From contig BDSL01000014.1 of the NCBI GenBank assembly GCA_003116995.1, forward strand, positions 744,001 to 808,000: a stretch of 64,000 nt of DNA, given 5' to 3'. Source of the stretch: Yamagishiella unicocca (taxonomy: Eukaryota > Chlorophyta > Chlorophyceae > Chlamydomonadales > Volvocaceae). A model generated the notes under the pieces. That model worked only from the letters and a program-made list of their open reading frames with translations, had not been told where the DNA came from and did no database searches. Position numbers and translations under genes: made by a program. How positions within the stretch are numbered: the first letter of the stretch is position 1; each line of letters begins with the position of its first letter. Below, piece by piece: positions 43,201 to 52,500 of this stretch.

Positions 43201-45379
43201 ACGAATCCTCCCCCCACCTCGTCCATCGCGTCCTCCACCGGGAACACGGGGGGGCAGCCGTAGGTGCTCAGCTCGCGGTCCAGCTTGTCGGCACACGCCT
43301 GGTCGAGAAGATGTTGAAATTAGGGTTTAGGGTTTAGGAGCAGCTTCAGGCCGGCGTGCGGTGTAAAGAGGTGCGTGCGGTTCGTGACTCGGAAGAAGGG
43401 TCCGGCGGTCAGGTCGTGGGCGCATAGCTAGAGGCTCCCGCCAGCATGCGACCGTGGGATTTCCCAGCCCCCGGGGGCTGGGGTTCCAGCGTTGGCCGGC
43501 CACTCGCCTTGATGGGCATGCCCGTGCAGTGGAAGGCCTGAGGGAAGAGCACGTTCTTGCCGCACAGCCGCTCGTAGGCCGCCTTGAACTCCAGCTGCGG
43601 GTTCGGGCGCGGGCGGGTCGGGGTCGCAGCGTTAGGGCGAATGCGACATGACCTGCCGTAGCCGGGCGGCATGGTTACGTGTGTCTGGGGTGAGGTGGGG
43701 TGTGTTGGGGGGTATGTGTGTGAGGGGGGGGGTGCACCAAGCCCGGGGAAGGGGGGGACAAGGCGGCTAGACGCACCATACGAGCCACGAACCAGGCCGG
43801 GGAGAGACACAGCCGGCGCATTGGTACGTGCTAGGCACTGAGGTGGAGGTCATGTTTGAGCTGTTCGCGAGCTCGCGACGACGAAGTAGAATGGAATCGG
43901 GCAGGCGCAGTGTGCCCTCTGCTCCTTAAAAAGCTACGGTAGCTCAGAGCGGACTCAAGAGCCGACCATCTCCCCCGATACAGCTCCCCGATGACGCCCT
44001 GCGCACCTAGCTGACCCGGCCACGCACTCCGGATACAGTCCTCGGCCCCGTCCTCGGCCTGGCTGCTTCCTCCGCCCTCCCGAGTCCCGACCCCCTCAAT
44101 ACCCCTTGGCTCACTACAAGGTGCTGCCTCCAACATCCCCCCCTCGCCATGTGACGCCCGACAGCTGGCCGCGCTCTCTGCCGCACCCCCCACCTCGCTG
44201 CCGCACCTGGGGGCAGCTGTTTGGTCCCTCCCCACGAGGCATAGTAGGGACCCCACCCAGCACCCACCCAACCCCACCAACGAACGCACCGCCTGCGTCG
44301 CAGCTTACACCAAAAACCCCCCGCCGTCGCAGAGCCAGCAGCGCTGCACGCAGAGCGGCCCAGGAGTGAGTCGCCGCCGTCGGCTCGCCTCCCCTGAACC
44401 AGTTGCTCCTTTTGCGACGACAACCACCCCGACCCAGATCGCATTTGTGTTACACGCGCCAGCCCCGACCCGGCCACACCCAAGCACGTGTCCAGCCGCC
44501 GAAGAACTCCAACCTCATCCCCACCTTGGATAGCGAGAAGGCGTGTCCCAGATGCAGCAGGCCGTTCATGTAGGGGTAAGGGAAGGTGCCGAAGAACTTG
44601 GGGTGGGCGACCGCATCCCCGTCTGTGGCCGGCACGGCCGTGCAGGAAAGGGAGGCGTGGCTCGTAGGTGGCTCAGAAGTTGCCCGGCTTAACAAACACG
44701 ATGGTGGACGAGGACAGCAGTTGTTCTGATGTGGGTCAAGGAGGTAGGTGCTGCAGGGATGTAGGTGCGCGAATGAATGCGCGGCGCGGCGTGTGACAAG
44801 GATGAGTCTAGGGGTGGGTCAGATGCGGGGTTGGCGGCCCACTAAGTGGTTCAGGAGCTACACGCACGGGCCAGACTGACGGGATCAGAACGGTAACCCC
44901 CTAAGAAACACGTGACAGCTGTCGGGCGCTGGGCACTACTGCAGCGACGACCGGATCCCGGCCCTTTCCTCCTCGCCTGCCCACACCCCTTCCTTGAGGG
45001 GAGTGCACCCGCACACGCGACCCAGTTGCAGGTCAAAGTCTTTCAGGGGCGCCCCCCGCCGCGCGTGGTCAGAACCCGCTCGCATTTGATGGGTAGCCGA
45101 ATCTGGCGATGGAGAACATGGACCGCGACAGCGAGAGAAAGGAGAGGGCGGCAGCGCGCTTCAGCGGTGCTAGGTGCGACGGGGGCCGTCAGCTCCTCCC
45201 CAGCCCCCTCCGGTGCGGATGTGCGGCGCCCGCACGGTCGCCGCCTGACGAAACCCATTACCAAGTGGGGCATTGACTTCAAAGATCTTCTCATCCTCCC
45301 ATAGCTTCTGCGCCTGCGCCTGGATGCTAACCAGCAGGTCGCGACGCGCGCGATTCTCCTTGGCGCCCTGCACGATCAT
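31280..45379 (-). CDS. Cytosolic-type leucyl-tRNA synthetase (23 exons, ~1,097 aa)
   Basis: Charges tRNA-Leu with leucine for cytosolic translation. Exons: 45379-45262, 44622-44525, 43594-43508, 43298-43218, 42457-42291, 41810-41637, 41000-40882, 40346-40162, 39943-39743, 39260-39141, 38631-38554, 38122-37944, 37418-37312, 36813-36617, 36203-36078, 35551-35390, 34983-34824, 34415-34253, 33813-33706, 33059-32885, 32562-32407, 32108-32010, 31513-31280. They total 3,294 nt with every phase matching. The ATG has an in-frame TGA six bases upstream. The HIGH-type motif is in [18 protein letters not shown] (exon 2). The editing domain has [15 protein letters not shown] and [16 protein letters not shown]. 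The KMSKS loop is KMSKST (exon 16). The eukaryote-type C-terminal extension is present, and the length is normal. No organelle targeting peptide is seen, so a cytosolic location is inferred. Intron 3 uses a GC donor. Confidence 0.95.
33514..33575 (+). repeat. Short interspersed repeat, family B
   Basis: Contains TCTCCAGCATGCATCTCAAA, ACGTTTGTTCTAAACGG and GGGTCTTCCTCG in order. It lies in an intron of the leucyl-tRNA synthetase gene, on the opposite strand. Confidence 0.75.
34166..34256. repeat. 10-bp tandem repeat
   Basis: About nine units of CCCACCCTGC / CCCACCCGGC directly downstream of the donor of the exon ending at 34253 (minus strand), within the leucyl-tRNA synthetase gene. Confidence 0.8.
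36012..36054 (+). repeat. Short interspersed repeat, family B (partial)
   Basis: CTTCCTAAACGGCTTTTTCT, TTCGTACACA and GGTTTTCCTCGCAA match the 3' two thirds of family B. Intronic in the leucyl-tRNA synthetase gene. Confidence 0.65.
37507..37640. repeat. ~30-bp intronic minisatellite
   Basis: Five copies of GGGATAAGGCCCCAGATCCC followed by CCC and a short variable GTTCAT-like spacer. In the leucyl-tRNA synthetase intron between exons 13 and 12 (minus strand order). Confidence 0.85.
39563..39742. repeat. CCGACCCACC-type simple repeat
   Basis: A ~180-bp array of CCGACCTA and CCGACCCA units. It ends exactly at the donor of the leucyl-tRNA synthetase exon 39943-39743, again placing an array against a splice donor. 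Confidence 0.85.
41025..41150 (+). repeat. Three tandem family A-like repeats
   Basis: Three successive copies of ACAGAAAAGAACCGGTTACT followed by CGACCAGGGACCGGGG-type sequence. This is a local amplification of the family A element within a leucyl-tRNA synthetase intron. Confidence 0.7.
41428..41470 (+). repeat. Short interspersed repeat, family A
   Basis: CCGAACCGGTTACTGGACGT then GGGAAGTGTATAGCTGG, a good match to the copy at 53922-53970. Intronic in the leucyl-tRNA synthetase gene. Confidence 0.7.
42600..42930 (+). repeat. Old dispersed duplicate, related to 29714-30070
   Basis: Collinear with 29714-30070 over about 330 bp with many substitutions and small gaps. It lies inside the large intron between leucyl-tRNA synthetase exons 4 and 5. 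Confidence 0.55.
43299..43507 (-). other. Candidate GC-AG intron of the leucyl-tRNA synthetase gene
   Basis: The conserved protein runs CTGMPIK then ACADKL. The joint requires the donor AAG|GCGAGT at 43508/43507 and the acceptor CAG at 43301-43299. No GT donor fits both the phase and the conserved residues. Confidence 0.8.
43316..43337 (+). repeat. Short interstitial TTTAGGG-type telomeric repeat
   Basis: AATTAGGGTTTAGGGTTTAG contains almost three units of the plant/volvocine telomere heptamer, in a leucyl-tRNA synthetase intron. Confidence 0.6.
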
Positions 45380-46275
45380 CCATCACGAGGCTCCTCGATT
45401 TGACGCTGATCCAGTCAGCGTGTTGCGGCTGTCATAACTGGTATATGGGCGGCAGATGCGCGTACCTCGGGCGCGGCGGCGGTCGCCGAGGCCATTTGCG
45501 CGGAAGGGATGACACCAAAGATCTGTTTGGGATGCTGGCGTATGCCGTTTTGGATGCTCCTGATCTGATGCTCGCCGCTAACAGTAAGCAAGGCAAGTAG
45601 ACGTCCGCCTCTCCAGCAACTATGCATAAGCGGTGCTACGCGACAATCTCTCGGCCTGCTGATTAGTTAGCCAAATTCCCACGCCTATGAATTGGGCGCT
45701 AATGGTAACAAATCGGCAACTTCCGCAAGGCCGAATCGTACGGCGCAGTTCGCGCTTGTGAGGACACCTGTTATGTTTCTTACAAATGCAGGTCAATACG
45801 ACTCTTAGCGTACGCGTTTGATTATAGGCACGGGTGCAACCGCCGATAGTCGTCTTACGGTACTGTAATCTCCTCCTCGTAGGCACGGAAACTGCATCTA
45901 CTACTAGCCCATAATGAATTAAACATCTTATAAATTCAAGCTGAAGATGTCACGTGACGTCGGCTAGGGGCAGTTGGGGATTAAGGAAAGCCGCGGCGCG
46001 CAGCACGCGGCCCTGGCCCGCATGGACCCAGTCGGACAGGATCGAGCCTGGGTGTGGGAGGTGGTCCCGAGAGGAAGACACACCGCAAATTTGCCCTTGA
46101 GGGTAGAACTCCACATGCCCAACGGTTACGATCAGTACGACGGGTAGCTCAACACCATCTGTGGGTTTTTGGGTTTGGGGGGGGATCCAGATGCAATTGA
46201 CGTGTAGTACAATTTGCGCGTGTCGCCGTGGGCCAGGCCGTGCCCCGCTTGGCGACAGACGGAGGCGCGTCGGCC
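45380..46275. other. Upstream region of the leucyl-tRNA synthetase gene
   Basis: No coding exon recognised. The part next to 45379 should include the 5' UTR and promoter of the synthetase, but no clear box could be assigned. The segment after about 45600 is AT-richer. Confidence 0.4.
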
Positions 46276-46697
46276 TGTCGTGACACAGTGCGTGATTGAC
46301 ACAGTGTAGTCACTTAGCTGTAGTCACTGTTCTAAGTGCGTGGACTGCAGTGTCTAAGTGGATCCGTTATTGCCGTACGAGCGTTGCGATGCGCTGGTGC
46401 TAAGGGACCGTGTGGTCCCTGTGCCAGGCAGTCCGCGACAGCCTGAAATCGAACCCACAGTTGTGTAACGTATACAGTGAGCTACTTCTCGTGAAGTCTG
46501 GCCCTTGCGCATCAAGGCAGGACCGGGATGCTAGGCTGAACTCGGACCCATTCTCGAACCAGCCCCTGACGTGCACTCCGAGCAGTGGCCGTCATGCAGC
46601 TAGGTTAACCACGCCCGAGTGCGTGCGCGTATCGCCTTTACACAGTCCGCGACAGCCTGCATACGAGGATCGCCGTTGCCAGGGCTGTGTCGCGACA
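46276..46697 (+). mobile_element. Short 422-bp deletion derivative of the 8557-11809 element
   Basis: It carries one 367-bp terminal repeat (46276-46642), joined through CAGTCCGCGACAG to the last ~45 bp of the element's interior (CCTGCATACGAGGATCGCCG onward). It has no second terminal repeat. The ends are 13-bp imperfect inverted repeats, TGTCGTGACACAG and CTGTGTCGCGACA. It is flanked by GGCC at 46272-46275 and 46698-46701, a 4-bp target duplication. The terminal repeat differs from those at 8557/11443 at several positions, so this copy is older or from another lineage. Confidence 0.75.
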
Positions 46698-46741
46698 GGC
46701 CGATAGGACGGGCGGAGGAGTCGTCAGGTTGCGCCACGTCA

Positions 46742-46977
46742 CATCATGCACGTTTCGTCTGTCACAAAACCAGGGCGCTGCTGGTGATGTTTCCTATTAT
46801 CTCATTGTTTGCAAGCGGGTCGTGAAGGAGCTCACATAAGACTTTGATACGATATCCGGTGAAGCGACCGGATAAAGCCTTATGTGAGCTCCTTCACGAC
46901 CCGCTTGCGATCAATGAGATAATAGGAAACATCACCAGCAGCGCCCTGGTTTTGTGACAGACGAAACGTGCATGATG
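46742..46977. repeat. 99-bp near-perfect inverted repeat (long hairpin)
   Basis: The left arm 46742-46840 and right arm 46879-46977 are reverse complements with only two or three mismatches. The 38-nt centre itself contains TATCCGGT...ACCGGATA, which extends the stem. As RNA it would form a ~110-bp duplex. No ORF or transposase is associated and no target duplication is visible. It could be a foldback transposable element or a small-RNA precursor. Confidence 0.85.
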
Positions 46978-47998
46978 CGCTCTGCTGGCTGACCCACAAA
47001 ACTCCACAATTGCCCGAAGGACTTCAGTGTCACAACTGTGCACGCGTCGGGCCGCACAAGGGGCCGCTCCAGAGCCTCACGGATCGCGCCCGCACGTAAC
47101 TAGGATTCCCGGTCCACAGAGCGTGAGGAAACACAAATGAACGAACACCGGAGGACAGAAGAGAACTCCCTGGTACCTCTCCTGTCCTATCCGGTGTTCG
47201 TTCCTTTCCTATGCCATAACATCCACCAATCCACGCAGCCAACCGCCCACCAGCAACCGCCCCAGTTCCACGGCTGATGCTAACCGCCAGCCACGGCAGC
47301 GGCGGGGCACCAGCCGTTAGCTAACGAAACGGGTGACGCCGGCCACCAGCGAGGTAACGAGCCGTGAGCCGTGTTCTTGCCCTAGGATTGCCCAAACCCA
47401 GCGCAATGCAGGCCTAGCCTTCTGTACATGCGGCAGAGCTAGCAGTCTCAAGCCGGAGGTTGAATTCATCAGTCCCGTTCCCTTAACAATCCCAAATCAA
47501 TATTTAACCAGAACGATAAACCGACACCGCCAGCTCGGTCAAACCCACGCCCTGGCATACCCTAGTCCACAATTGTTTGTCCTCCTGCTGCGCCGTTGCG
47601 GCTTAGCCTCAGCGAAGCAGACGCCCTACCCCCTCTAGTCAACGCCATACGTACGGCTGGCCGCCCAGCATGGTCGCACAGATGTCGCCGCTGCAACCAC
47701 CCTCCTGGGGCTCAAATCGGCTTCGCTTCTGGACCATGAGGCAGGGAAAGCGCGTCATCGGTGCAATCAGTTTACTTCCGCGTACGCTAAGCCAGGGAAG
47801 CATGCAAGGTAACACAAAGAAGTTACGCTACTCCGACGCTATAGCGTCACAGCTGGATACGGCATAGGCACTGACGGAAGCATGAACCGCGAACGGGTTG
47901 CAAATGCAGAAAGCAACCCGAGTATGGATTCCTAAAAACCTCACAACCACGTCTGAGGAACGAAACGCATGGCCGCTTACCAGTCAGAGCTGCCTACT
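46978..47998. other. Intergenic region with a second small hairpin
   Basis: No supported gene. At 47139-47151 and 47191-47203 there is a perfect 13-bp inverted pair (GAACGAACACCGG and its complement). It continues with a further 7-bp AGGACAG/CTGTCCT pairing after a 2-nt bulge. The rest shows no recognisable feature. Confidence 0.5.
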
Positions 47999-48496
47999 TT
48001 AGGAACTGGTATCTTCCCCAAGGCTGAAGACTTCTCCTTCGAGTTTTGAAGTTAAAGGCGTATTTGCAAGCAGCAACGCCCGAATTTCCTCGAACTGGGC
48101 CTGCCGCTGCGAGCTCTGCGCAGCCAGCTGAGCCTGCAGCTGCGAGCTCTGCGCAGCCAGCTGGGCCTGCAGCTGCGAGCTCTGCGCAGCCAGCTGGGCC
48201 TGCAGCTGCGAGCTCTGCGCGATCTGCTGGGCGTGTAGCTGCTGATACTGCAAGTTTAGGGGTGGGACGATGAGGACGTAAATGCCCGTCAGTACGCCGA
48301 CCACTGTTACTGCAGGACTCAGCATGCTCTTGTCGTTATTGTTGCTGCTGCTGCTCTTTTCGCCGCTGCCAGACTTTCCGCTTTTGCGATCGTCAGAACG
48401 CCAGAACGCCTTTACGTTTACCGCGCCGCAGCGGCGCGGCTGTGGGTGTTGGAGGAACACAGGCGTACGCAGCTGTTGGGTAGAAAAGCGACACAT
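47999..48496 (-). CDS. Small one-pass membrane protein with 11-residue coiled-coil repeat (165 aa)
   Basis: A single uninterrupted frame with ATG at 48496 and TAA at the end. Residues 1-32 (MCRFSTQQLRTPVF..) are Arg/Ser-rich without acidic residues, like an organelle transit peptide. A Ser/Asn/Lys-rich linker follows. One transmembrane helix lies near residues 62-80 (AVTVVGVLTGIYVLIVPPL). Then comes AQSSQLQAQLA repeated nearly four times, predicted coiled coil, and an acidic tail. The repeat is encoded by an in-frame 33-bp tandem array. It is an orphan-type organellar membrane protein candidate; function unknown. Codon use and intact frame across a repeat support a real gene. Confidence 0.6.
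   Translation of the reverse strand: MCRFSTQQLRTPVFLQHPQPRRCGAVNVKAFWRSDDRKSGKSGSGEKSSSSNNNDKSMLSPAVTVVGVLTGIYVLIVPPLNLQYQQLHAQQIAQSSQLQAQLAAQSSQLQAQLAAQSSQLQAQLAAQSSQRQAQFEEIRALLLANTPLTSKLEGEVFSLGEDTSS
48097..48235. repeat. 33-bp in-frame coding repeat
   Basis: About four copies of a 33-bp unit (CTGCGCAGCCAGCTGGGCCT with GCAGCTGCGAGCT). Each encodes one AQSSQLQAQLA turn of the coiled coil in the 165-aa membrane protein. Confidence 0.9.
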
Positions 48497-49526
48497 TTTG
48501 TGACTAATGTGGTGATAATGTGGTAAAGCGCAATGCAGAAGGTGTTATCCACTTCTCAGAATGCAATTGTTACTAGGGAGCCGGAGGCCGGCCGTACACT
48601 TAAACGCAACAGTGGGAAATCATCGGCAATGTTGCTTTAAAATGCCAAGCTATTGTGGCTGCTAACACCGCACTGTCTGCTCATTCGTCGACAAGGATGG
48701 TCCGTTGGCCAGTGGGCTGCGACATATGGGCCAAGGGCAGCAGTCTGCCCGCCCAACACGGACACCCTGGGCCTATCCCTAGTACCTATCCTTACCCCTT
48801 TCCCCGACATAATCAATTATTACCCCAGTCAGCGCATGCACATGCCATTCACGAGGTTCACGCCCTTCCACGACTAGAAAACCCGAACCCGCAGCACACG
48901 CCATAATCACCCAACTAGACTGGGCTGACGCACGCCGTCCAAGCCCCCAAAACCTCGTTGCTCATTATTTGCAGAACGTAGCGGTAAACATTCATGGCTT
49001 ACTTCCGAAGCAGGTCTGAAGCCCCTCGGTTTTGCAGCGGAGGTAGAGTTTCTGTCCCAGCAGGCACGCTACTGTACGGCAAACCTCAAGACTTCCCGAA
49101 CAGGAGGAGAACTGGCGGTTGTCTTCAAATGGACGACATCGTGTGCGCACTGTACGGGGCACTGGAAGCCGGCTTCTGACAGCTCAGGCTACTAGGCGAC
49201 GGGTGGGCCACCGATTGCCAAGCAGTGGCAGGGAACGAGGAGATGGATGGGGTACGGACGGTCGTCCCGCATCCTGGCGCACTGCAGCGTCCTTGCACGC
49301 CTAAAAGTGCTCTTAGGTATGAGGGGGGTGCGGTCGGTTGTTTGCGTCCGAAGCTTTAGCAGAATGAACACAACCAGCTCTGGTGCAAAGGCGTGCCCTG
49401 CCAAGCTAGCCCTTGCCTCCAAGCAACCTTACGCAACCCGCTCATGTGCATCCTTCTATAACACACGACACGCGCACTGCTGGCGCGCCCGGCCACACCG
49501 GCGCGCTGGGTCGTCGAGCCGCCAGC
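48497..49526. other. Intergenic region
   Basis: No supported gene or repeat between the start of the small membrane-protein gene and the 3' end of the TPR-SGNH gene. Several frames open for 60-80 codons have no recognisable motifs. Confidence 0.4.
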
Positions 49527-52500
49527 TCACCACACCTCACGCAGCGCCGCATCCAACAGCGGCAGGTACAGGGGGGCAAGGTGCGTGCCGTCGAACACCA
49601 GATCGGGCCGCAGGGCCCAGCTGGCCGCCGCCGTCTCCGAAACCCCTGCCGCGCTAGCGTCCGACACCTGTCCCATGCCCGGCCCCTCCGCCCCAACCGC
49701 CTCCAGCTGCGGTCCCACTGCGGCCGCCACCACCTTTTCGGATGCCACACCCTTCCCAGCTGCAGCTGCCTCAACTGGCGCCCCCGCCGCCGTAGCGCTC
49801 CGCGAGCGGATGGACTTGGCGGTGGTGCCGTCTGGCCGTGGGGCGAGCAGCTGGTCGAAGAAATCCAGGTAGTGCAGCCTTGATTGCAGGACCGGTTCGG
49901 CGGCTCGTGCGGTCTCGACGGCGCGTCGGAGCGCCGCGGCGAAGGGCACGACGATGTGCCGGGTTTCGTTGAGCACGGGGGGTACCGGGTGCACGAAGAG
50001 CTCCATGGAGCGCTCCGAGACCAGTGTGCGCATCACGTCCATGTAGATGCTGATGGTGGCGTCGATGCCCTCGGCAACGCTGTCGTACTGCGCAGCAGGA
50101 GGAGGAGGAGGGGGAGAGGAGGAGGAGGTTGCGGACACAGGCGGGAGGCTTGGGACATCACTTTGGTTAAGCCGTCGGGGTTTGAGCGCCGCAGCGGCTG
50201 CGGGTCTGGTGCACAGCGAGGTCGACGTCATGCGGCGTGGTGTTGAAGGGTGTCGCTTGCTGTCGGGGAGGTGAGCGGCGCGACGGAGGCAGGGAGCCCG
50301 GAAGATGATAGTGAGCGGACTTTGCCAGGGGGGGGGGTGAGAGGAAACCCGTTGCCATGCGATGCGGGGGGTTGGGGGCGCAGCAGCCCTCAGATGCGGC
50401 GACGCGCTCCACCCAGGAAGCTGAGCGGCGCTTGAGCAACGCGGCGTAGCATGCCTTGCCCGCCAGCCCACACGCGTGGCGCCACGCCGGATCCACATCA
50501 CATCCCCGGTGGCCGACGCTCTCTACAGCGCGAGCGCCTAGCGGCCTCCTCACATGGATCCTAGGAACCATCCTCCCCACCGTGCACACACATACACGGT
50601 GCACGCGAAGTTGTTACCCATACCCCTGCCTTGCGCACTAGGATAGGTCACTAGGTACTTAGGCTCAGTAGTTGTAGGAGCTTCGCGCCACGCCTACGCC
50701 GCAGCAGCGCGGCGTCGGTTGTTAGGGTCGCGACTGGAGCTCAGCCGCACGCCACCGTCCTTCTGGCTATCGGAGCGCTGCGCGGACGCCGTCTACATCA
50801 TCGGAATTAGGGCTTCTCGTGGACACACTCTGGGCTTCTTTCGGTAACTATTGGCGCCTCGCCCTGCCTCCGGATTCCTTGGTCTCTTCGCGCTCAGTCT
50901 CCTTCGCGGCTCAGCACAGCATCTATAAAACACATACACATAGATCCTAGGGACCATCAACGGCCGGCTGCCGGAAGGCGCCAAGAGAGATTCCCCCAGC
51001 GGGGCGGGGCGTCTAAGCAGATGTAGGGGCGTCTAAGCAGATGTACGGCAGCCGGTTCCCTGCGAGCTCCCTTTGGAACTCCTCCTCGCAGTCCCTCGCG
51101 CCCTGGCGGTGCGCCCACCTTGCCCTTCTGCACCGCCAGCAGCAGCCCCTCCCTGCAGTCGATCTCGCCCAGCACAAGCACCACCTGCGCGCGCAGCCAG
51201 CCGGCCAAGGGTAGGTGAACCAAGCACCCGCTCAAGCAAACAAACACACACCAGCCACACGCACGCCCCGGTGCAGAGCCCAGCCCATGCGCGCCGCGGC
51301 CCCCCATCATGCGCCCTTTCCTCCGCAAGCGAAGGGCGCGCGAGCGCCGTATTGAGGATCTACAGGCAGTGGTACGATACCCAGCTGGCGTGGCTCACAC
51401 ACGCCTTCACGCAGCGTGCGCGGTCCGGCAGCGCACCGCGGCGGCGGCGGCGTGGGATCCACACCCTGCAGCCACCCCCCTCCGCCGCGTGACGCCATCC
51501 CATCCCCCCTCCGCCGCGTGACGCCATCCCACCCCCCCACTGCCGCAGGGGCCCGGGCCCTAATTGCATGCCCACCCACCTGCGCGCCGTCCGGCAGCAG
51601 ACGTATGGTGGCCTCAAACTGCTTCTTGGGGTAGAACTCGCTGCGAGGCCGCAGGTGCCACACCTGCGTGTGCGGTGTGGGGTTTGGGGTTTGCGGTAAG
51701 GGGGGTTGGGGGTCTGGGTGCCCAACCCGATGAAGGTAAGGGGGGCTGGGGTTTGGGGTGCACCTTCCGACGAATGTCAAGAGTACTCACGTGCGGGCGT
51801 GCCATGAATGTGCGCGAGCAGCAGCCGCTACGTGGTAAAGTCAGCGAACAAGCAGGCGCTTCGTGATGACGACATCACGTGCGTTGGTTTACCGCTCACC
51901 GCTGATACTCCGGGTGACTCCAACGAAAATGAACAACCGGACGCTGGGCCGGTGTAGTGGCGCGGAGGAGCGATAGTGGCTCCACCACACCGCGTCAAGT
52001 CATGTGTGCCGTGCGTGAAGAATACTGCCGCAATCTTGTGCAGAGTACCGCTGCAGTACCGGTCAGCCGTGTGCGTGCCGTGCAGAGTACTGCTGCAGTA
52101 CCGCTCAGGCGTGTGTGTGCCGTGGAGAGTACCGCTGCAGTACCACTCAGTCGCGTATGTGCCGTGGGGAGTACCGCTGCAGTACCACTCAGTCGCGTAT
52201 GTGCCGTGGAGAGTACCGCTGCAGTACCACTCAGTCGCGCATGTGCCGTGGAGAGTACCGCTGCAGTACCACTCAGTCGCGCATGTGCCGTGCAGAATCT
52301 GCAGATGCCGCTGCAGCCCTGAAGCGCTGCTGACTCATCCTAGCAAACCCGCAAGCGAAGCAACGCTTCGGCGCCCCGAACCAGTGACCAACCAGCGCGC
52401 CGCTGCGAGCCTGATCTCAACCAGAACCTCCCTCCCTCCCTCCCTCCCTGCCAGCTGCACCCACTGCTCGCACCTTGCAGCCGGTGACCAGGAGCGGCCT

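Noticed and set aside
42275..43337. Two overlapping 340-350-codon plus-strand ORFs
   Set aside because: They cover introns and the antisense of leucyl-tRNA synthetase exons; the composition is that of GC-rich shadow frames.
51020..51095. A possible exon reading DCEEEFQREL after the GEIDCREG exon
   Set aside because: It would leave an intron of only about 14 bp, and exon 50087-49527 fits directly in phase.
51360..51440. An extra exon (ALPDRARCVKACVSHASW) in the TPR-SGNH gene
   Set aside because: The flanking exons 51663-51580 and 51184-51119 already join in phase and in the expected motif order, and no good donor closes this frame.
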